This document shows, piece by piece, positions 1-13,949 of a stretch of DNA of 64,000 bases. The notes under the pieces were generated by a model that was given only the letters and a program-made list of their open reading frames with translations, ran no database searches and had not been told where the DNA came from. A program made the position numbers and the translations under genes. The stretch is from Terebella lapidaria. Its lineage: Eukaryota; Annelida; Polychaeta; Terebellida; Terebellidae. How positions within the stretch are numbered: position 1 is the stretch's first letter; each line of letters begins with the position of its first letter. The stretch covers positions 62,477,977 through 62,541,976 of the forward strand of contig OX424555.1 of NCBI GenBank assembly GCA_949152475.1. Reading direction: 5' to 3'.

Positions 1-1278
1 AGCACCGTGTTTTTAACATCCATTGTGAATGGAATTTGTAGTTTTGCGATGTCGACATTGTGAGGGGACGAGGAACAGATGTCAATAGCTGGTTGAATGA
101 TGTTCACCCCATATGTGCATGGGTTTGTATTAACAAAGGCCTAATGTTTTTTTTACACACTGCTCAAAATGCAATGTTATGTCACATGGATATATGTATC
201 TGTTTTCATTACGTTTTGCATGACATGTCTTTCCAACGTTACAAGACAGTTTGATACCAAATCAAACGCTGTGATCACGTTGCATGCAGTTGTGACATGT
301 ATGCCCAGATCTGTCATGCCCAACGCATTTACTATGCAATCTTATAGGCAAATTATAGCCGATAGATCTACATGTTGTTTGAATATGAAAAGCGTTGAAT
401 TATACTCTTACGAATTCCGATTCGACTGGAAATTCATTGATTATTTATCACAAGTTTATTATCACATTCTGTCCAATTACGACAATTTGATAAAAAAAAT
501 TATGGTATGTGCGCATGTATACTTATCCTGTTAACACTGTAAATTTGTTCGGTGTAATTCAAGACCTACAATACGCCCATTCTGATAATGTAGTTCTTGC
601 TGACACAAGATAATGTCAGAGGGTAATTTTATACACTATCTAGTTATAATGACTGGTTAAAGGAAAACTACTTAGTCATTTATTTGTATCAATTCTGATA
701 CACACGCGTAAAAGTGCAGAAGTGAGCATCCGTGTTTGAGATCTGTGTGCTGAATTAATTACTATCATTTATCTGGACAAATTATAGCTTATCTAGGACA
801 TCAATTATATAATTGCAGCAATAATTCATATGGTCGAAATTCGACTATACTAGCCTAAGGGTGAAAACTTTTTTTGAAAAGTATTTACAATATGCGTAGC
901 CATATACTCTTGGAATATGGCGTCATGGTGTCATTTTTAACTTTTAGGGGATTTTGTTATGAATGATGAGCAATAATAGACATGAAAACAACCTGTTTTT
1001 AAAAAAAAAATAGATCACCACAAATTGTCCAGTGCAGGAAGCAACACATCAGTTTTGCTCCGCTTGTTTCACGTTGAAAGATCCGGCATTTTATATTTGA
1101 ATGTAAATTCGAAAAAGTTTTCTTTAATTGCACAAATACCTGCACGTTAAACATTCGATAACCGGTTTTCTTCCACTTTCTGTTTGTATTTTTATGAATA
1201 TACACGAGGAATAACAACTCACAGAATGGTGAAGCGCTTCAATGTATAAATAACACGTATAAATAATATATTTTTTAC
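1..1278. other. Non-coding, probably ELMOD intron
   Basis: AT-rich sequence downstream (on the minus strand) of the last visible ELMOD-like exon. The rest of the ELMO domain, including the conserved GFQGDDP-type segment of the family, is not found here, so this is most likely intron with the remaining exons outside the window. The open frames present, including one of 121 codons at 169-534 plus, have no recognisable composition or motif. Confidence 0.5.
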
Positions 1279-1408
1279 CTGAAGTAACATGTCCTCGTGG
1301 TGTTTATTGTCGGACGAGAAGGGAATCCGCCTTAGATTCTCCACTGACGTCATCAGCTGGGAATAACCCCGGATCTGCTCTAGCGAGCTCCTTAAAATCT
1401 CCTCGAAC
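1279..1408 (-). CDS. ELMO domain-containing protein, third visible coding exon
   Basis: Exon of 130 nt on the minus strand, bounded by acceptor TTGTTCCAG and donor GTAAAA. The frame that joins the upstream exon encodes 43 residues, including SLEQIRGYSQLM, ENLRRIPFSSDN and HHEDMLLQ. This matches the ELMOD1/ELMOD2 family, where a segment of the type LLQI.GY..L...VE.LR...%DSDN..HEE.LLK leads into the ELMO domain (remembered family pattern, not a search). ELMOD proteins act as GTPase-activating proteins for Arf-family GTPases. It enters in phase 2 and ends in phase 0, so the next exon begins on a codon boundary. It lies beyond the left edge. The assignment rests on residues and on phase agreement across three exons. 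Confidence 0.82.
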
Positions 1409-1905
1409 CTGGAACAACAATGGGAGGAAACAATGCAATTTACAAGCACTAATTAGGAAATGGAATTTGAACGTACTTGGAAGGGAAACACAATGCATAA
1501 CTTTATTGATAAAATCAATTAGGAAAGCCTTTCAACTTTACGGTTATTATTTCATTAAACAATATTGGATTGCTCAATCACGCTAAAAAGCCGGAAATGG
1601 GAGAAATTCAGACCAAACGCAATAAGTCAGGAAGTAGCCGTCGTCTGGCGGATTATTTCCAGGCAAAAACAACACAAAGAAGATGATACGAGACAGGTGC
1701 ATTGAGCCTTCTATACTCATTGGAACTTAAAAAAAAAAGAAATAGCACCAAGTAATGAGACGCTAATAGGAACATTGTGCAAGAACGGGAAAACGGGAAA
1801 AAAAGCACAGAACGGGGAAAAAAGCACTTTTTGTCACATCCTGTCTCCCAGGTGCATTAGTATTTGCCCTTGGAGATGACCTCCAAACGACCAGGTAGCA
1901 CTTAC
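1409..1905 (-). other. ELMOD intron
   Basis: Intron of 497 bp between two ELMOD-like exons. On the minus strand it starts GTAAGTGC and ends TTCCAG. Nothing else recognised inside. Confidence 0.7.
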
Positions 1906-2041
1906 TCGCTGTCGCCCATTGAGACGCAGAAGCCGCACGTGTCGGCCCCTAGTAATAGGGATAGGGCTTTTTCCACACCGTCCGGATCGTCGCATAGCAA
2001 CGCCTGCAGCACGGGCAGCTTTGACTTCTTCAGTGCATGTT
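1906..2041 (-). CDS. ELMO domain-containing protein, second coding exon
   Basis: Exon of 136 nt on the minus strand. The acceptor CCAATAG follows a 17-base pure C tract (2051-2067), which serves as an unusual polypyrimidine tract; the donor is GTAAGT. The encoded 45 residues include ALKKSKLPVLQALL, DPDGVEKALSLLL and CGFCVSMGDSE. These align in order with the part of ELMOD1/2 between the basic N-terminus and the ELMO domain. Two bases complete a codon from the upstream exon (G+AA gives Glu) and two start a codon finished by the downstream exon (GA+G gives Glu), so both junctions keep frame. A competing frame in the same place is also open but does not fit either junction. Confidence 0.8.
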
Positions 2042-3255
2042 CTATTGGAAGGGGGGGGGGGGGGGGGAAATGAGAACCAGTTATTATTCGTGCACGTGTT
2101 CTGTACCATTTTTTATTATCATATTTTATTTACGATGCTTTTCTTTTATTATCTTTCTAGCGAGTCGACCTGTCTTTTAAGGACAATCCATTTCTCGGTA
2201 GTCTGTAAAAGATTACAACCCGAGATGCACCAGTTTATGATTTACAAGCTTCCCTCACCCCGGTTATGATGAGTTCGATGCTATCTAGGCCCAAAGATGG
2301 GCTCCCACAAATACACTGATATCTATTATAGAAATTGAGGAATTGGGATTGCGGTTTGCAGATGATATTCTTACATGTATAACATCAACATATACACACA
2401 ATATTTCCTGTGTCTGGCAAACAGGCTGTTTTTACAGATGTGACAACCGTTGCAAATGAACGCAATCACTGGTACATGCACGTGCATACATGCACTACTT
2501 GGTTTCTTTTTTTCATGGAATTGGCCTTGCATTTTCATTAGCCGTTCTCCAACAAAAAAAAAACAGTGTCTGGTCCAGAAAACGAGTGTAGAAAAAACAA
2601 CTGTAGTTAATTTTGAAGTGGTTGCGGTTGCGTAAACTTTCAATCTGCCCTGATCATGTGGATAATGCAACTTTGAATCACGATCCAATTCGAGCAGTTT
2701 TTACAGGTGGTCCCTGATCCTAACGGGTGTGATGACTGGTGAGTTCAAGGAATTTAACTATTGTTACTGATATAATTCGATTACATACTGGGAAATCTAG
2801 TACTCTTCAAAGCATTCCTTGTTCCTGGGAGCATGTCCAATTAGGTGCGTTGGGGGTGAATGAAAGTTTTTTTGCAACCAGAAGAAATACATGCAACAAC
2901 TCAACGAAAAGGCCTCAATGAAGCAACTGGATAATGTTGCAAAAGCTTGACGTTGACAGTTAAAAAAATTCTAGTTCATTGATGGGTTTGTCTGAAATGT
3001 ACTATATATCTGTTTTATTATAAACTCAAGTCGGTTTTATTCAAACAACATACTAGACAAAAGTGAGTCAGTACTGTGGACAAATACATCATTATAGTTT
3101 ATATCTGGGAATTCGGAATTAGGCTCAAATGATTAAGCGAGCAAATGGACAAGGTAGGAGGCAACTTCTCTGATTGCTAAAATAAATGAGTTACCGAATA
3201 TCAAAATATAGTAGTTCAATAAATATTTTACCTTTGACCTCACAAGGTTTTATGT

Positions 3256-3287
<32 letters not shown>

Positions 3288-6200
3288 TGCGATCTTCATG
3301 TATGAGATTATTGACATTAGCGTGTTGTAGAGTCCTTTACGGTATATATATCCTGCTGTTACGGGACAGGAAGGAAGTTGTTACAGGTTGCTATGGTAAC
3401 GGCTTCACTCTGGCTACCCACTCGGTGCACATTGAGACACCGGATACACGAACAAAACCCTGACCCCGCACACTGTGCATCTACACCATATTATGTTTGT
3501 AGACCGTCAATTGGTCTTCAAACCACTGTGCCTTAGAGTTGAAGGACCTAAAGCGGTTTGATGTTAGCATTAAGGCTTCTTTCCAGATTATGCTAATTCC
3601 TCCAGAAAGTCTAAATATTTCCCATTCACGTCGACAGTTATTCTTTCTTCTTCTATATTCACGCAGGTTCTTTTAAATGTTCATTGTACGTTTTTTTTTT
3701 CTTTTCTGCTAACTCTCGAGTCTTTACATAGCTCGTTAAGCCACATTGTTACTTGACATAATATTGTATTTAGCGATTAATCTCTATTTCACTATACGCG
3801 ATTTGTCCCTTTGATGGCAAGTGCTGGGTTTCCTGGAAACCTGGGGAGTGTTTGGTCATTAAATATGATTTGTTAGTTATCATTCTCAATGCGTTGAACA
3901 AAACCAAACATCTTTTACGCATGAACGATTTAAGCTAACAACATTCAATGCCTTGTTGACTTTTTGATGACCCATTTAATTGCTGTGTGAGTATACCACA
4001 TACATATAAATAGATAACAGATAATACTATTTCGAGGAATATTATATATATATATACATATTAAATTAATCAAAATACGTGAACCGCATCATGAAAGTTA
4101 ATCATGACAAGTCGTTGTCATCAACAAACGCCCAAATAAATGATGACTGAGCTTCACATTGTCATTCGCCATACTCGACTTTTCACATGAAAGTTACTTA
4201 TCCTTTCCAGGAAATATCAATAAAGCTAGTAAAATTTCACCCTGGAATATGTGTCATTGCGATATGTGACCTGCAACTGTAGAATACTTTAATTTACCAT
4301 TAACAAACGAATTTTCACTCTATCAATTTGCATGTCACCATCTTGAAGCACTTAACATTCCTTAACAGTTTTGTATATTCTCACTACATCTAACCATCAC
4401 CTCATACATTTTGCAAACGCCAAATGAACATTCGCGACTGCTATGCGACAGGGTGCGTACATGTAAGTATATATATAGCATGTATGTATGAAAATAAAGC
4501 GATGTTCGGAACACACATCATTATCCACGCATGCGTGAAGTGAACTTTAGAATCTTCACCACTCGTGTTGTTTTTTCACCGCCATCTGATGTAAAAAATC
4601 CTCCTTTCCAAAGAATACAGTCAGTTATTCGTTGTTATGTGTGGAATTTCGCAGGAATGTTAAAACGATGCCATGATTTTGCATAAAATAGTAAAATATA
4701 TGTACAGCGAAAAAGAAAGAAAGAAATACAACGCAATAAAAAGAAATTAAGTTAAGATATGTTTAAACCAGATTATACCTATGTTAGAAATTTGACTAAT
4801 TTAACAGTGTATGATTTGTTGTCTATTATTGACAATACCAGCATCGACATAACGTTAGTTCGAGAGGTCCAACGAGGCACAAACTGCTGTAGTTTACCAG
4901 GTAATTATTCGAAAGTGAAACAACGTGTGGCAGTTTCTAATTTAGCCAGGAAGTGACTTCTTCACCTTGTCAATAATAATCAATTATCCGGGAATCATGT
5001 TTATTTCCCGATGTTATGAGAGGGCTTTCGTCATTTCGTCATAAGTGACATTTCCTCATCTATAATTTGGCGTTCATAAGTAGATCATTCGGGAGGCAAA
5101 TAAGGAGCATATTACGTACATAATTTAACAGTAAGATTAGAAAAGTAACTTTCATGATCTAATTATCAGTATGGCTTTTCATTCTTTTATTGTTTGAGTG
5201 GATCAACAAAACAAAACAATTCGACAACTATCGTGTTTGTTACAGCATTCTTCATTTTAGTACGAGTACTTTAAATGCAATAAATACGTCTGGACCTGAA
5301 AGTTACCTTCTGTCGGTGCCTTTTGTAGGTCACCAAAGCATATGAATACCAGAATAAATATTCCCCTCCCAAAACGAAAACGAAGTTATGACGAAAAAGG
5401 TTTATAACATTGCCCCTAAGAATATTAAATCGATGCAGTGGCGGCGACATGACTGATATCTCGGCCAGAGAAATATCAAATATTTATACTTGGTCTTATT
5501 GAGTTCCGCTATCAATGTCGTATATTAGACTGCAATCGTTTTACGTATTTAATATGTCTGGTCTAAATTTGGAATATTGTGACCCATGAACACTGGCGGA
5601 AGTATCAAGAATAGAAATGTCTAGCCATAGAGAATATATATACACATTTTGAACCATTTGTCTTGAATATAAACTTTCTTGAGCATAATAATGGTTCACA
5701 TAGAGCAGTAGAATGTATGATATGACATTGTAATAACAATTATTTCGGCAATGTTGAATAATTACCACACTTTGTTCCTGGACATTGACCTGTTTACATT
5801 TCTTATCTCAAGTGCACATCGGTGTTTTGACGTGACTTGTCAGAACCCATCAGAAAATCAAAACAATGTCACGTCAAAATCACGAACACTGAGATGTACG
5901 TGGTCACGTGTATTCTATCTCAAAACCCCGCTAGTAAATACACCCAAACTCGGAACAGATGCCACTACATTGAGTGATGTGCTTTTGTTGTTGTTGTTCA
6001 GTGGCGATCTCAATGCACTTGTTCAATACAAAAGGTGTCACATTTACAATCGCTTGTTCCATGATTTCTGAAAACACGCTCAAACAATACAGAGGAACAA
6101 AGTTCAAACAGCCAACAATTATTATATACTTTTACAATACACTGGGGGTTCTATCGGGTCGCCATTGTGACATGTTTTGACCCTAGCGGGCAGTAACGAT

Positions 6201-6680
6201 CATTTATCACACCCCAGCATGGGGATATAATCAGTGAGTAGTCATAATTGTCAAGGTGTTGTCCGTGTTGAGTCAATGCTAAGCGACGCGTGATGACCAT
6301 CAATGACCTTTTAGCTGTGGAGTGGAGCAGCTAAACATACGGGGGTACATTGGGTAAATAGACAGACTGTGACATCTTGATGGTGCAGGAATAATTGATA
6401 TTCAACTTATCCAGGGGCACTTATCCTAGAACTGACACAATGCAGGGTACCCTCTCAACACATGTAAAGTACAGTGTTAATGTATGTACACGTGTACATG
6501 TAGGTGTGACAGTTTCATGGTGTCGGTATAAAAATAGTGGCAGCATTATATACCTTAAACACATTATCAAACTACCCACATTATACTGTTGTTGTGTTGT
6601 CCAATTATTTACCTGAAAGCATAAGCACCAGTTGACATCACATCAAACTGTACGAATATTCCTTTAATCGATCCTCTTAC
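2042..6680 (-). other. First ELMOD intron with simple repeats
   Basis: Intron of about 4.6 kb separating coding exons 1 and 2. It holds a pure C17 tract on the minus strand (2051-2067), a (GT)n-G16 tract at 3252-3286 and short (TA)n runs near 4045. No additional exon that keeps phase was found by reading. A short alternative exon cannot be excluded. Confidence 0.6.
3252..3286. repeat. (TG)n plus G16 simple repeat
   Basis: About nine TG units run directly into sixteen G residues. Length is likely polymorphic and sequencing here is error-prone. Confidence 0.95.
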
Positions 6681-6780
6681 CTATTTTCCATGTCCTGTAT
6701 CCGGCTTTCAGTTTCTTGTTGCTACAAATCCTCCGTATCTTGGATTTCAACATGGCGAGTGAGAAGCCCGTGAACATCAT
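6681..6780 (-). CDS. ELMO domain-containing protein, first coding exon
   Basis: On the minus strand the exon starts at tandem ATGs (6780 and 6777) and ends at donor GTAAGAGG, giving 33 codons plus one base. The frame contains an upstream stop and no earlier ATG, which supports this start. The peptide has a short hydrophobic start and then a basic stretch, KIRRICSNKKLKAG, ending RTWKI; joined to the next exon it reads KIEHALKKSK. This parallels the ELMOD1/2 N-terminus, where a cysteine-containing basic motif is followed by KIE.SL..SK. The N-terminus appears shorter than I recall for vertebrate ELMOD1/2 and lacks the long hydrophobic leader. The gene runs from here to the left edge of the window; at least 122 codons are visible. 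Confidence 0.75.
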
Positions 6781-7648
6781 GTCCCAATCCAGAAATATAT
6801 CTGCCTCGATCAATTCTTGACCACGTTTTTACTCGGTTTTACTTTCTCGAACCCAAAATGCTGATGTCACCGCAACAACGAGACGCCTATTTATGATACA
6901 AATCAATGCGTCTGGGTCGCCTGGTCTTCTTTTTTCTCCTCTCTAGTTGTTCCTTGTTGTAAATTACGACACTCGAGACACTGTCAGCAACAGGTCGTCG
7001 TCTATCATCGGAATGTCACGTGTTCTACGTCCCTCTTCCTGTCTCCCGTTGCCAAGACAACTGCTTTCCTCCAAGAGTAGACGACGCACACAACTCAGCT
7101 GTTTGACCTCACGCCGCCAGGAGCCGAGTGGCACTGGGAGTCGCTTGCTTCCTAGTACAGAGCCACACGGAAGCGGCCTTGCCTCGGGGCCTCCACCTTA
7201 CAACTCTACGGAAACACCCCCCTCGGGGAACGATCCCATGATAATCCTGATTAGATCCAGGTTGAGTCCCTCTAGCTTGCTTAACAGCTCACAGTGTGTG
7301 GCCGAGACGCTTGGAGACTTCCGTTACGTCTCCTGAAGTCCTCCTGCAGATTGAGCGAAGTCACTTGTCCCCCACAAACAAACACACGCCACAGGAATAC
7401 CGCAAAACCCACACACGTGCAAAAACACGCGACAACCTTTATCTGTCGACCACTCGATTGAATAGCCAAAGTACTTTGTTTGTGGGTGGGTGATCGAACT
7501 TTCTCCTGCTGGCGACGATCACACTTGATCCCGAATCAACACTGCAAGTGTCTCAGTCATGAGTTGTCATCCGCCGGCGACTCATTCACTCACTTAGTCA
7601 CTACGATCGTCCATCCACTATCTCTAGTAGACAGAGGCATGGACCGCT

Positions 7649-7678
7649 GTCAGTCAGTCAGTCAGTCAGACAGACAGG
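7649..7678. repeat. (CAGT)n/(CAGA)n microsatellite
   Basis: Five CAGT units followed by CAGA units. Confidence 0.9.
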
Positions 7679-8396
7679 GTGGAGATAAGCGGTCCGTTGG
7701 TTCCCACGCATATAGTGCGGTGTGTCTCTAGCCCGGCTGGGTGTTGTTCCTTTGCCGCTGGGGGCCCTGTCGTGATGGGGGCCGGGTGTCGCACTAACCG
7801 GGGTGACGAGGGTTGACCTCAGCCGTACGACTGGGGCCTGCAAGACATATGCTGGCCCACTATAGCACGCTAGAGTGACAACTTATTAGCTTGGCGTGGG
7901 CTTGGAGGGGGAGGTTGTAATGGGTTGTTGCATGTAGAAGAGCGTGAATATACATATACAGATGAACCCTCTTGCATTGCCTTCCTTTTCATTTTTTTTA
8001 CGCGATTTTAGGCAGTAACGTTAGTGTATTTATAGTTTGGTGCATAAACTTTTAAGTTTTTGGGTTATGGTGAAAACCACACGCGGTTTCTCGAATGGAG
8101 ATTTAAGACATCAAGCAAGGCGCCTGAAGGTGTTTTTAAATATTTCGTCACATATTTCAAGACTCCTCATGCAAAGGCCGTGCTCAGAATCACGATAGGT
8201 GACCAAGATATTTCCCTGTTCATGAAATGAAACACAAAACTAGCTCATGAAAACGCATTTCGAGTGAAGTTTTATAGTGGTTTAACAGGCATGAGGCATG
8301 TTTATAGGAAGTCGATACGCAAGGAAGCAAATATCGCGCATGAGCATAGCAAGTATGCACGAAAATGCCATTATAAAACTAGTATAAAACGAAAGC

Positions 8397-8397
<1 letters not shown>

Positions 8398-8440
<43 letters not shown>
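8398..8440. repeat. (ATT)n microsatellite
   Basis: About fourteen uninterrupted ATT units. Confidence 0.97.
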
Positions 8441-11400
8441 AGAACTCATTGTTTATTGTCGCAGGCTGTATCATGTGTTTTTGTCTCTGTTTTGTATCAT
8501 TTATCCCAGTCAATACTTTTACGACCGCTTAAAATTAACTTCCTTTCCGTTGGCGACAATGCGGCGCCTGGTCTGAAGGCGTGTATTGCCCTGGAAGCAA
8601 ACGATTTATTTTCTTGCATAATCAGTAATTAGACCCGCATGCGTCCCTTTCTATGTAGATGTCTGCGAGTGGTGGCCATTTCGCTCATATACGGAGCCAA
8701 TATTCATCGGCACGGGTGTCCTAATGTCCAATTTGGCCAGTGACACGGCGCCGTGAATAATGCGACTCAGGCGAGCAAAATCTACCTGCCAGTGACCAAA
8801 CTTTAATTCTAGGTCCACTCCGGGTAGAATTGTTCTCTGCAAGGTCAAATGACCACTTTGTTTTGTTGAAGTTATCAATTCGAGTGTCACTTTGTTGCGA
8901 TTTAGCGGCTTCCATACTGTTGGACGAGATGCGTTCATCTCCAATTTGTCTCGAGTGTTTAATGACCCTTACAAACACGAGGAGATTGGTAATGTTAAAA
9001 GTTTGTGCATATACATGGCTAGAGCACGCACTACTTCCATTAAATCTCATATAGAATGAATATTTAATTCAATTCCGTTTTCAATTTGCCAGTCCGGGAC
9101 GAAGACGAAAATGTCGACCATCAAAACACCTGCGAATTCCACGGCTGGCCACTGATGCACCTAGAACTCGTGGGAAAACTGTTTTAATTCCCCCAACGAA
9201 AACACAGCAGGCATTGACAAAGTACACGTGTTTTTCCAAAATATATCCGTGATTTTACAAACAGTGATTTATTTCTTGAAGTGACAGGGTAAAGTGGTAT
9301 TCACTGGCAGGGGTTCTTAACCTTTCCAAGACAGTTTATATATGGGAGGTAACACCTATACAGTACGCCCATACCTATATTCTGTTCATTGCTTGCAAGA
9401 CTAAAAAACCCCGAAAATTCTTTGTTGAAACCATGTATTCTCAATTGTGATTTGCTGACAAAGACCCAGAGAACAAAAAACTTCATGTACCCGTTTATAA
9501 CCCCGTGATATCATAAAGCCACATGTACATGCATGTACGTCACCTTTGACCATATATACCTAGTCTACGACGGCCAATCTTGAGTACTCGTAGCCGTAAA
9601 ATGGTCTCTGAGTGATACTGTTAACAACAAGCCTCCTGGAAGTATCTCCTCTAACAATTACTCGTCTAGTGTTTGCCTTGGAGTTTAGTTACAGTTAAGG
9701 AGTTAAATCCTACTCCCTGCCACCCAAAGACAGGATGACTCCTATTTGTATAACTCCAAGTACAGTTATCTCTCGCGAATTGTGCGCTTTAATATTTGCC
9801 AATATGCGAAAGGGAATAGTAAATATTTTGTGTGTAAATATTTGTAATATACCTAGCACATGAACCCGCTTACATATGCTTGGGAAAATAGCGTCGCTTT
9901 CCGAACCGGATCATGAAATGAAATATTCAATTTCAATGACTTGCAGAAGAGCGCCGTATTGCAGTTAAATTACATTCAACATTTGTGATATTTTAAACTC
10001 AGTTACATTTATATAAAGCGAAAGTGGAGATAATTGGGATAATTGACTAAGCATAATTTAAACAAATAAATAATCTAAACAAAATTCAGCGACCTACCAA
10101 TTCTGAAACGTACATGTAAACAATTTAGTGAATAATCATGTCAACTCACATGACATTGGGTATGTTAAATTATATTCTCAAAAGCTGTGATGAATGATTT
10201 TACAGGAAGCCGTGAAATCTTCTAGATAGACCTTTCGCATCTCCATTAAATTTAGTGGCAATGATGAGGCGGAAAAGTGGGCCAACAAAGTACATTTTGC
10301 ATGCCCCGGTACCCCCATTCAATACGACTTGCCCATCCTTCCATAGTTGCTTCACTCTACTTATAAACCTGATATTGAATCAAGATGATGCAGACCGCAG
10401 AGATCTATTGACCGCGGCGAATCCTGTTAATTTAGAGGAATGGCTTAGGACTTCGGCGGTGTCTCTACTGTATTTGGATGGGATGACCACACCAAAACCA
10501 CAAGCACGTGGTTTCCAAGTAACCGGCTGTGGACAATGGTCGCCTGATCTGGTTTATTGCCAGTCGTGTTCATTCCAGAAATGTTTGCGGTTGATAAAAC
10601 TCTTTGGTGAACGGAATAAATGTATATTCCTGATATCTATAAATGTATAGTCCTGATATCTATATAGTCCTGAGATACATCGAACCTCTTAGCATAGCAA
10701 ATCCTATGTGTTGATAAGTAGGTTAAAGTAGGTTATAGCCATGTAGAGAGACTGCACAGGAAATCGTTGATTTTCATTATTTCGCTGACATAGCAATTGA
10801 CGGACTAATATGATTTACCGGTGGGCGTAGCCATAGTTGGGTGTATCTGAGCAAGTACTAAGAGCCATTACGTTTTGTCTCACTTCTAATCGAAAGAAAT
10901 AACATTACACAACAGCCAGGTGACTATGTATTTCGTTGAAAGTTTCTGTCCTCGTCAAACAAAATCAGCATATTTGGAGACTTCACTGCCATTCCGTTGC
11001 CGCCTGACAATATTTCACCGACACCCACATTATATGTACACACAGTACGCGTCACTCCCTTCGACCCCGTAAACAGTAGATCATATTGCGTCACGTGATC
11101 TCTCAAAAGCCCAATGACAACAAAGCAATTTCCTGTGCAAATGTGCACTGATAGGACGCTATGTCAAAGGTCATCCACAGTGTCGTCTGCTTCTTGTGCT
11201 TGGCGTGGTCACGTGACGGGTTCCATGTCAACATTGAATGAACTGGTGAGTGTGAGATATCAACATATAGGAAAAATAGCATCCTGCTTGTGGGTTCGTT
11301 CTGCATGGAGAACAAATCGAGGGGTTTCGAGAGTGTTTCACTGGCGATAGCTTTTCGGCACTTGCGCAGCGTAACAAGGCGTCGAAAAGAGCATTGTAAA

Positions 11401-13949
11401 TATTGACCAATCGTGGTAATTGCGGCAATTTTATTATTTGATTATCACGCATGCGGGTCTCACTAGAAGTTGGGTGTTTCAGTTATGTAAACAAACTTGA
11501 TATATAGTGTACGACACAAAAATATCATCACAAACATTAACATACTAGTTATCAACAATTGTAGATAAAGCGAAGTGTCATGCTGTCAGTCAGTGCTGAC
11601 GAACCGGATCAAACCTAACTCGAACTACAATTTTAGATCCATTTTATCAGCTATTACCATGATCACCGATATTTAATTGCCATGATGCATTAGATATTTA
11701 TAATTCGTAAGACCATTTGCATGAATGATACAATGGTAAAATTATGATAACGTTACAAGACGGATCCATTATTTTTTTTGAGTTTGGAGGGGATAATCGT
11801 ACGGTTGGGGTCTGAGCAGGCCCGTAACTATACACCAAAAATAGGAGTCTAAAACCAATCTGGACATCCAGGGGGCAGGGGAGTGAGGTTGTAACCCTCC
11901 CCCCCCCCCCACCGAAATTGTTCGCAATTTTTAGTGTTTTTGAGCTGCTCAGAGCACTTCAAATGGGGGACAAAATTTCATTTTATATAGTAGGGCACTT
12001 TTTATACTTTGAGAAGTTGTTGGTAAAAAATACAATAGTTTCATCCTTGAATTAATTCATGTCATAATTAGCACTCATATTTTTATAATAAGCTTCATTC
12101 ATATTATGAAATTACAGAATATCATTCTTTTCCTTTCTTGTTCATGATGCTCTAAATAACTGTAAATCACCTTTTCTGTACATCAAGTCGCTTATATCCA
12201 ATTGATGACTCGACCCACATATTCAGCCGAACTCATAGCCATGATTCATTGAAATAGCAAGATTATTTTATCAAATTTACGCTACCGCCCCTACGTCGTC
12301 GATTCGTCATGCTACGTGTGAGCGCATTACAATACTTTTCTTCACAAGAGTCGTGCATGTAGGGCCTATGTGTGCTAAGCTACTGCCTTCGATTGTACGC
12401 AAAACCAAATTTTTGTGAAAAACTTCTAATGCAATATAACAAAAGGCGTGCTCGATAATTTTGACGATTACATTCCGTCCGAGTTGTCTTTTCATCCGTT
12501 TCAATAACCATTTTAACAAACGAAGTGTATCCATCAAACCCGAATGTAAACAAATGCCCAAATCGCGCTTAAAAGTCCACATCGAGTGCATTATTCAGTT
12601 CGTATGTGCATATATAGTGTAGTTATAAGAAAATAATCAGTGATATACCATGATGTACATGAAATTGTCAGTCTATCTCGCTTTTCTATGTTTTGTTTAC
12701 ATCTGCGTGTGATGGATACAGTTCCTGTATTTACGCGAGACCCGCCAGTTCAAATGAGCAAAATTTCTCTGAGGATTGGTTATTTTCATTATCTTTGATG
12801 TAAGTATGTCTCATTCAGTTAGTTTAGCATGTTTAACATGAAATATAGTTTTAAAAAAATAATGACTGGTTTCGAAGGTAGTTTATGATATCCATAAGTT
12901 TAAGAGGACTTTTTCATGTGAAAAGCTAGCATAGATGCTAACAATCATCAGATGAATTTCTAATGAAATATGCTAACAACCATATGTCTTAACTCTACAA
13001 GAAATAAGAAACACACTTATGCCATTTAGCCGTGCGCTAAGAGTGCCGAGCTGTGTTTATTGTGTACATGTACAGAGTCGCATAAATCGTCAGATTTATC
13101 ACATGCAGCGTCAATCACCAATGTTGTCCAGAAAGGTTTCTACTGCGGCCCAGGAAAAACACAGAGATAAAAACTTTAATAAATTAAAGAAAATACTCTG
13201 AGAAACCTGTGTCCAAAGTACGAGCAGTAAAACCGAAACTTCTTTGAAGATATGTTGCACTCAGGAAAGCGTGGCTAGAATTGACCCCCAGACAATTCCA
13301 CATTTACCACTACAACTCTGGTCAGTGTACATTCATCACGTGACATTGAACTCTCCCATGAACACAACCAATTACCACCCAGAACTGTCCCGCACCCTTG
13401 TACTCAACTCTATTTACAAACTGAACCGTACAGACAGGCGTTTCCCTCTATTCTACGAAACGCGGGAAACTTCATTTAGTAATGATCCACGGCGAGAGCA
13501 TTGAGACCATTATGACTACTATGCATTCGTTATCATAAGGGTTTCAGTTACGAATCGGAACCAGTTAATATCCTTCATGTCGAAATGGTTTCCAGCGTTA
13601 TCATGGTTATGATGACTGAAAATAAATAAAGCAAGCAGCAAGCAGCAAGCACGACATCATGATGTATTTTAACTTCACCATTATCAGCTTATCTATAGAT
13701 ATCATTTGATATCATTGTAGACATCAATAATTATGAGAGTGTCAAGAAACATATATATAAGTACTGCCCAGAAATGCTCAAAAATGATACAAATATGATG
13801 CAATATAGATGGTTCACCATTCCTTTTTCACTTGTTTTTGAGCTCCATAGCAAATTTCATTCGACCATATATTGGGAAACTTGTAATTAAATGAAAAAAA
13901 ATTCTGCTTTATCGTTCATTCCGAAAAGTCTATAAGTAATACCTATGAC

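Larger units (their letters stand above)
6781..13949. other. Intergenic: ELMOD upstream region to first FkbM gene
   Basis: About 7 kb with no convincing gene. It presumably includes the ELMOD 5' UTR and promoter in its first part. It holds a (CAGT)n run (7649-7678), an (ATT)n run (8398-8440) and a C-rich tract near 11898-11910. The open frames present, for example 10261-10650 plus (about 129 codons from ATG) and 12307-12591 minus, show no domain or splice context that I recognise. Confidence 0.55.

Noticed and set aside
169..534. 121-codon ORF near the left edge
   Set aside because: Cys/Tyr/Met-rich translation typical of AT-rich non-coding DNA; it also lies in the presumed ELMOD intron on the opposite strand.
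1834..2109. 91-codon minus ORF overlapping ELMOD exon 2
   Set aside because: A different frame from the one that fits both splice junctions. It translates the C17 tract as polyproline and lacks any homology that I recognise.
10261..10650. About 129-codon plus-strand ORF
   Set aside because: No recognisable motif, splice context or paralogue in the window; chance length is plausible in 64 kb.
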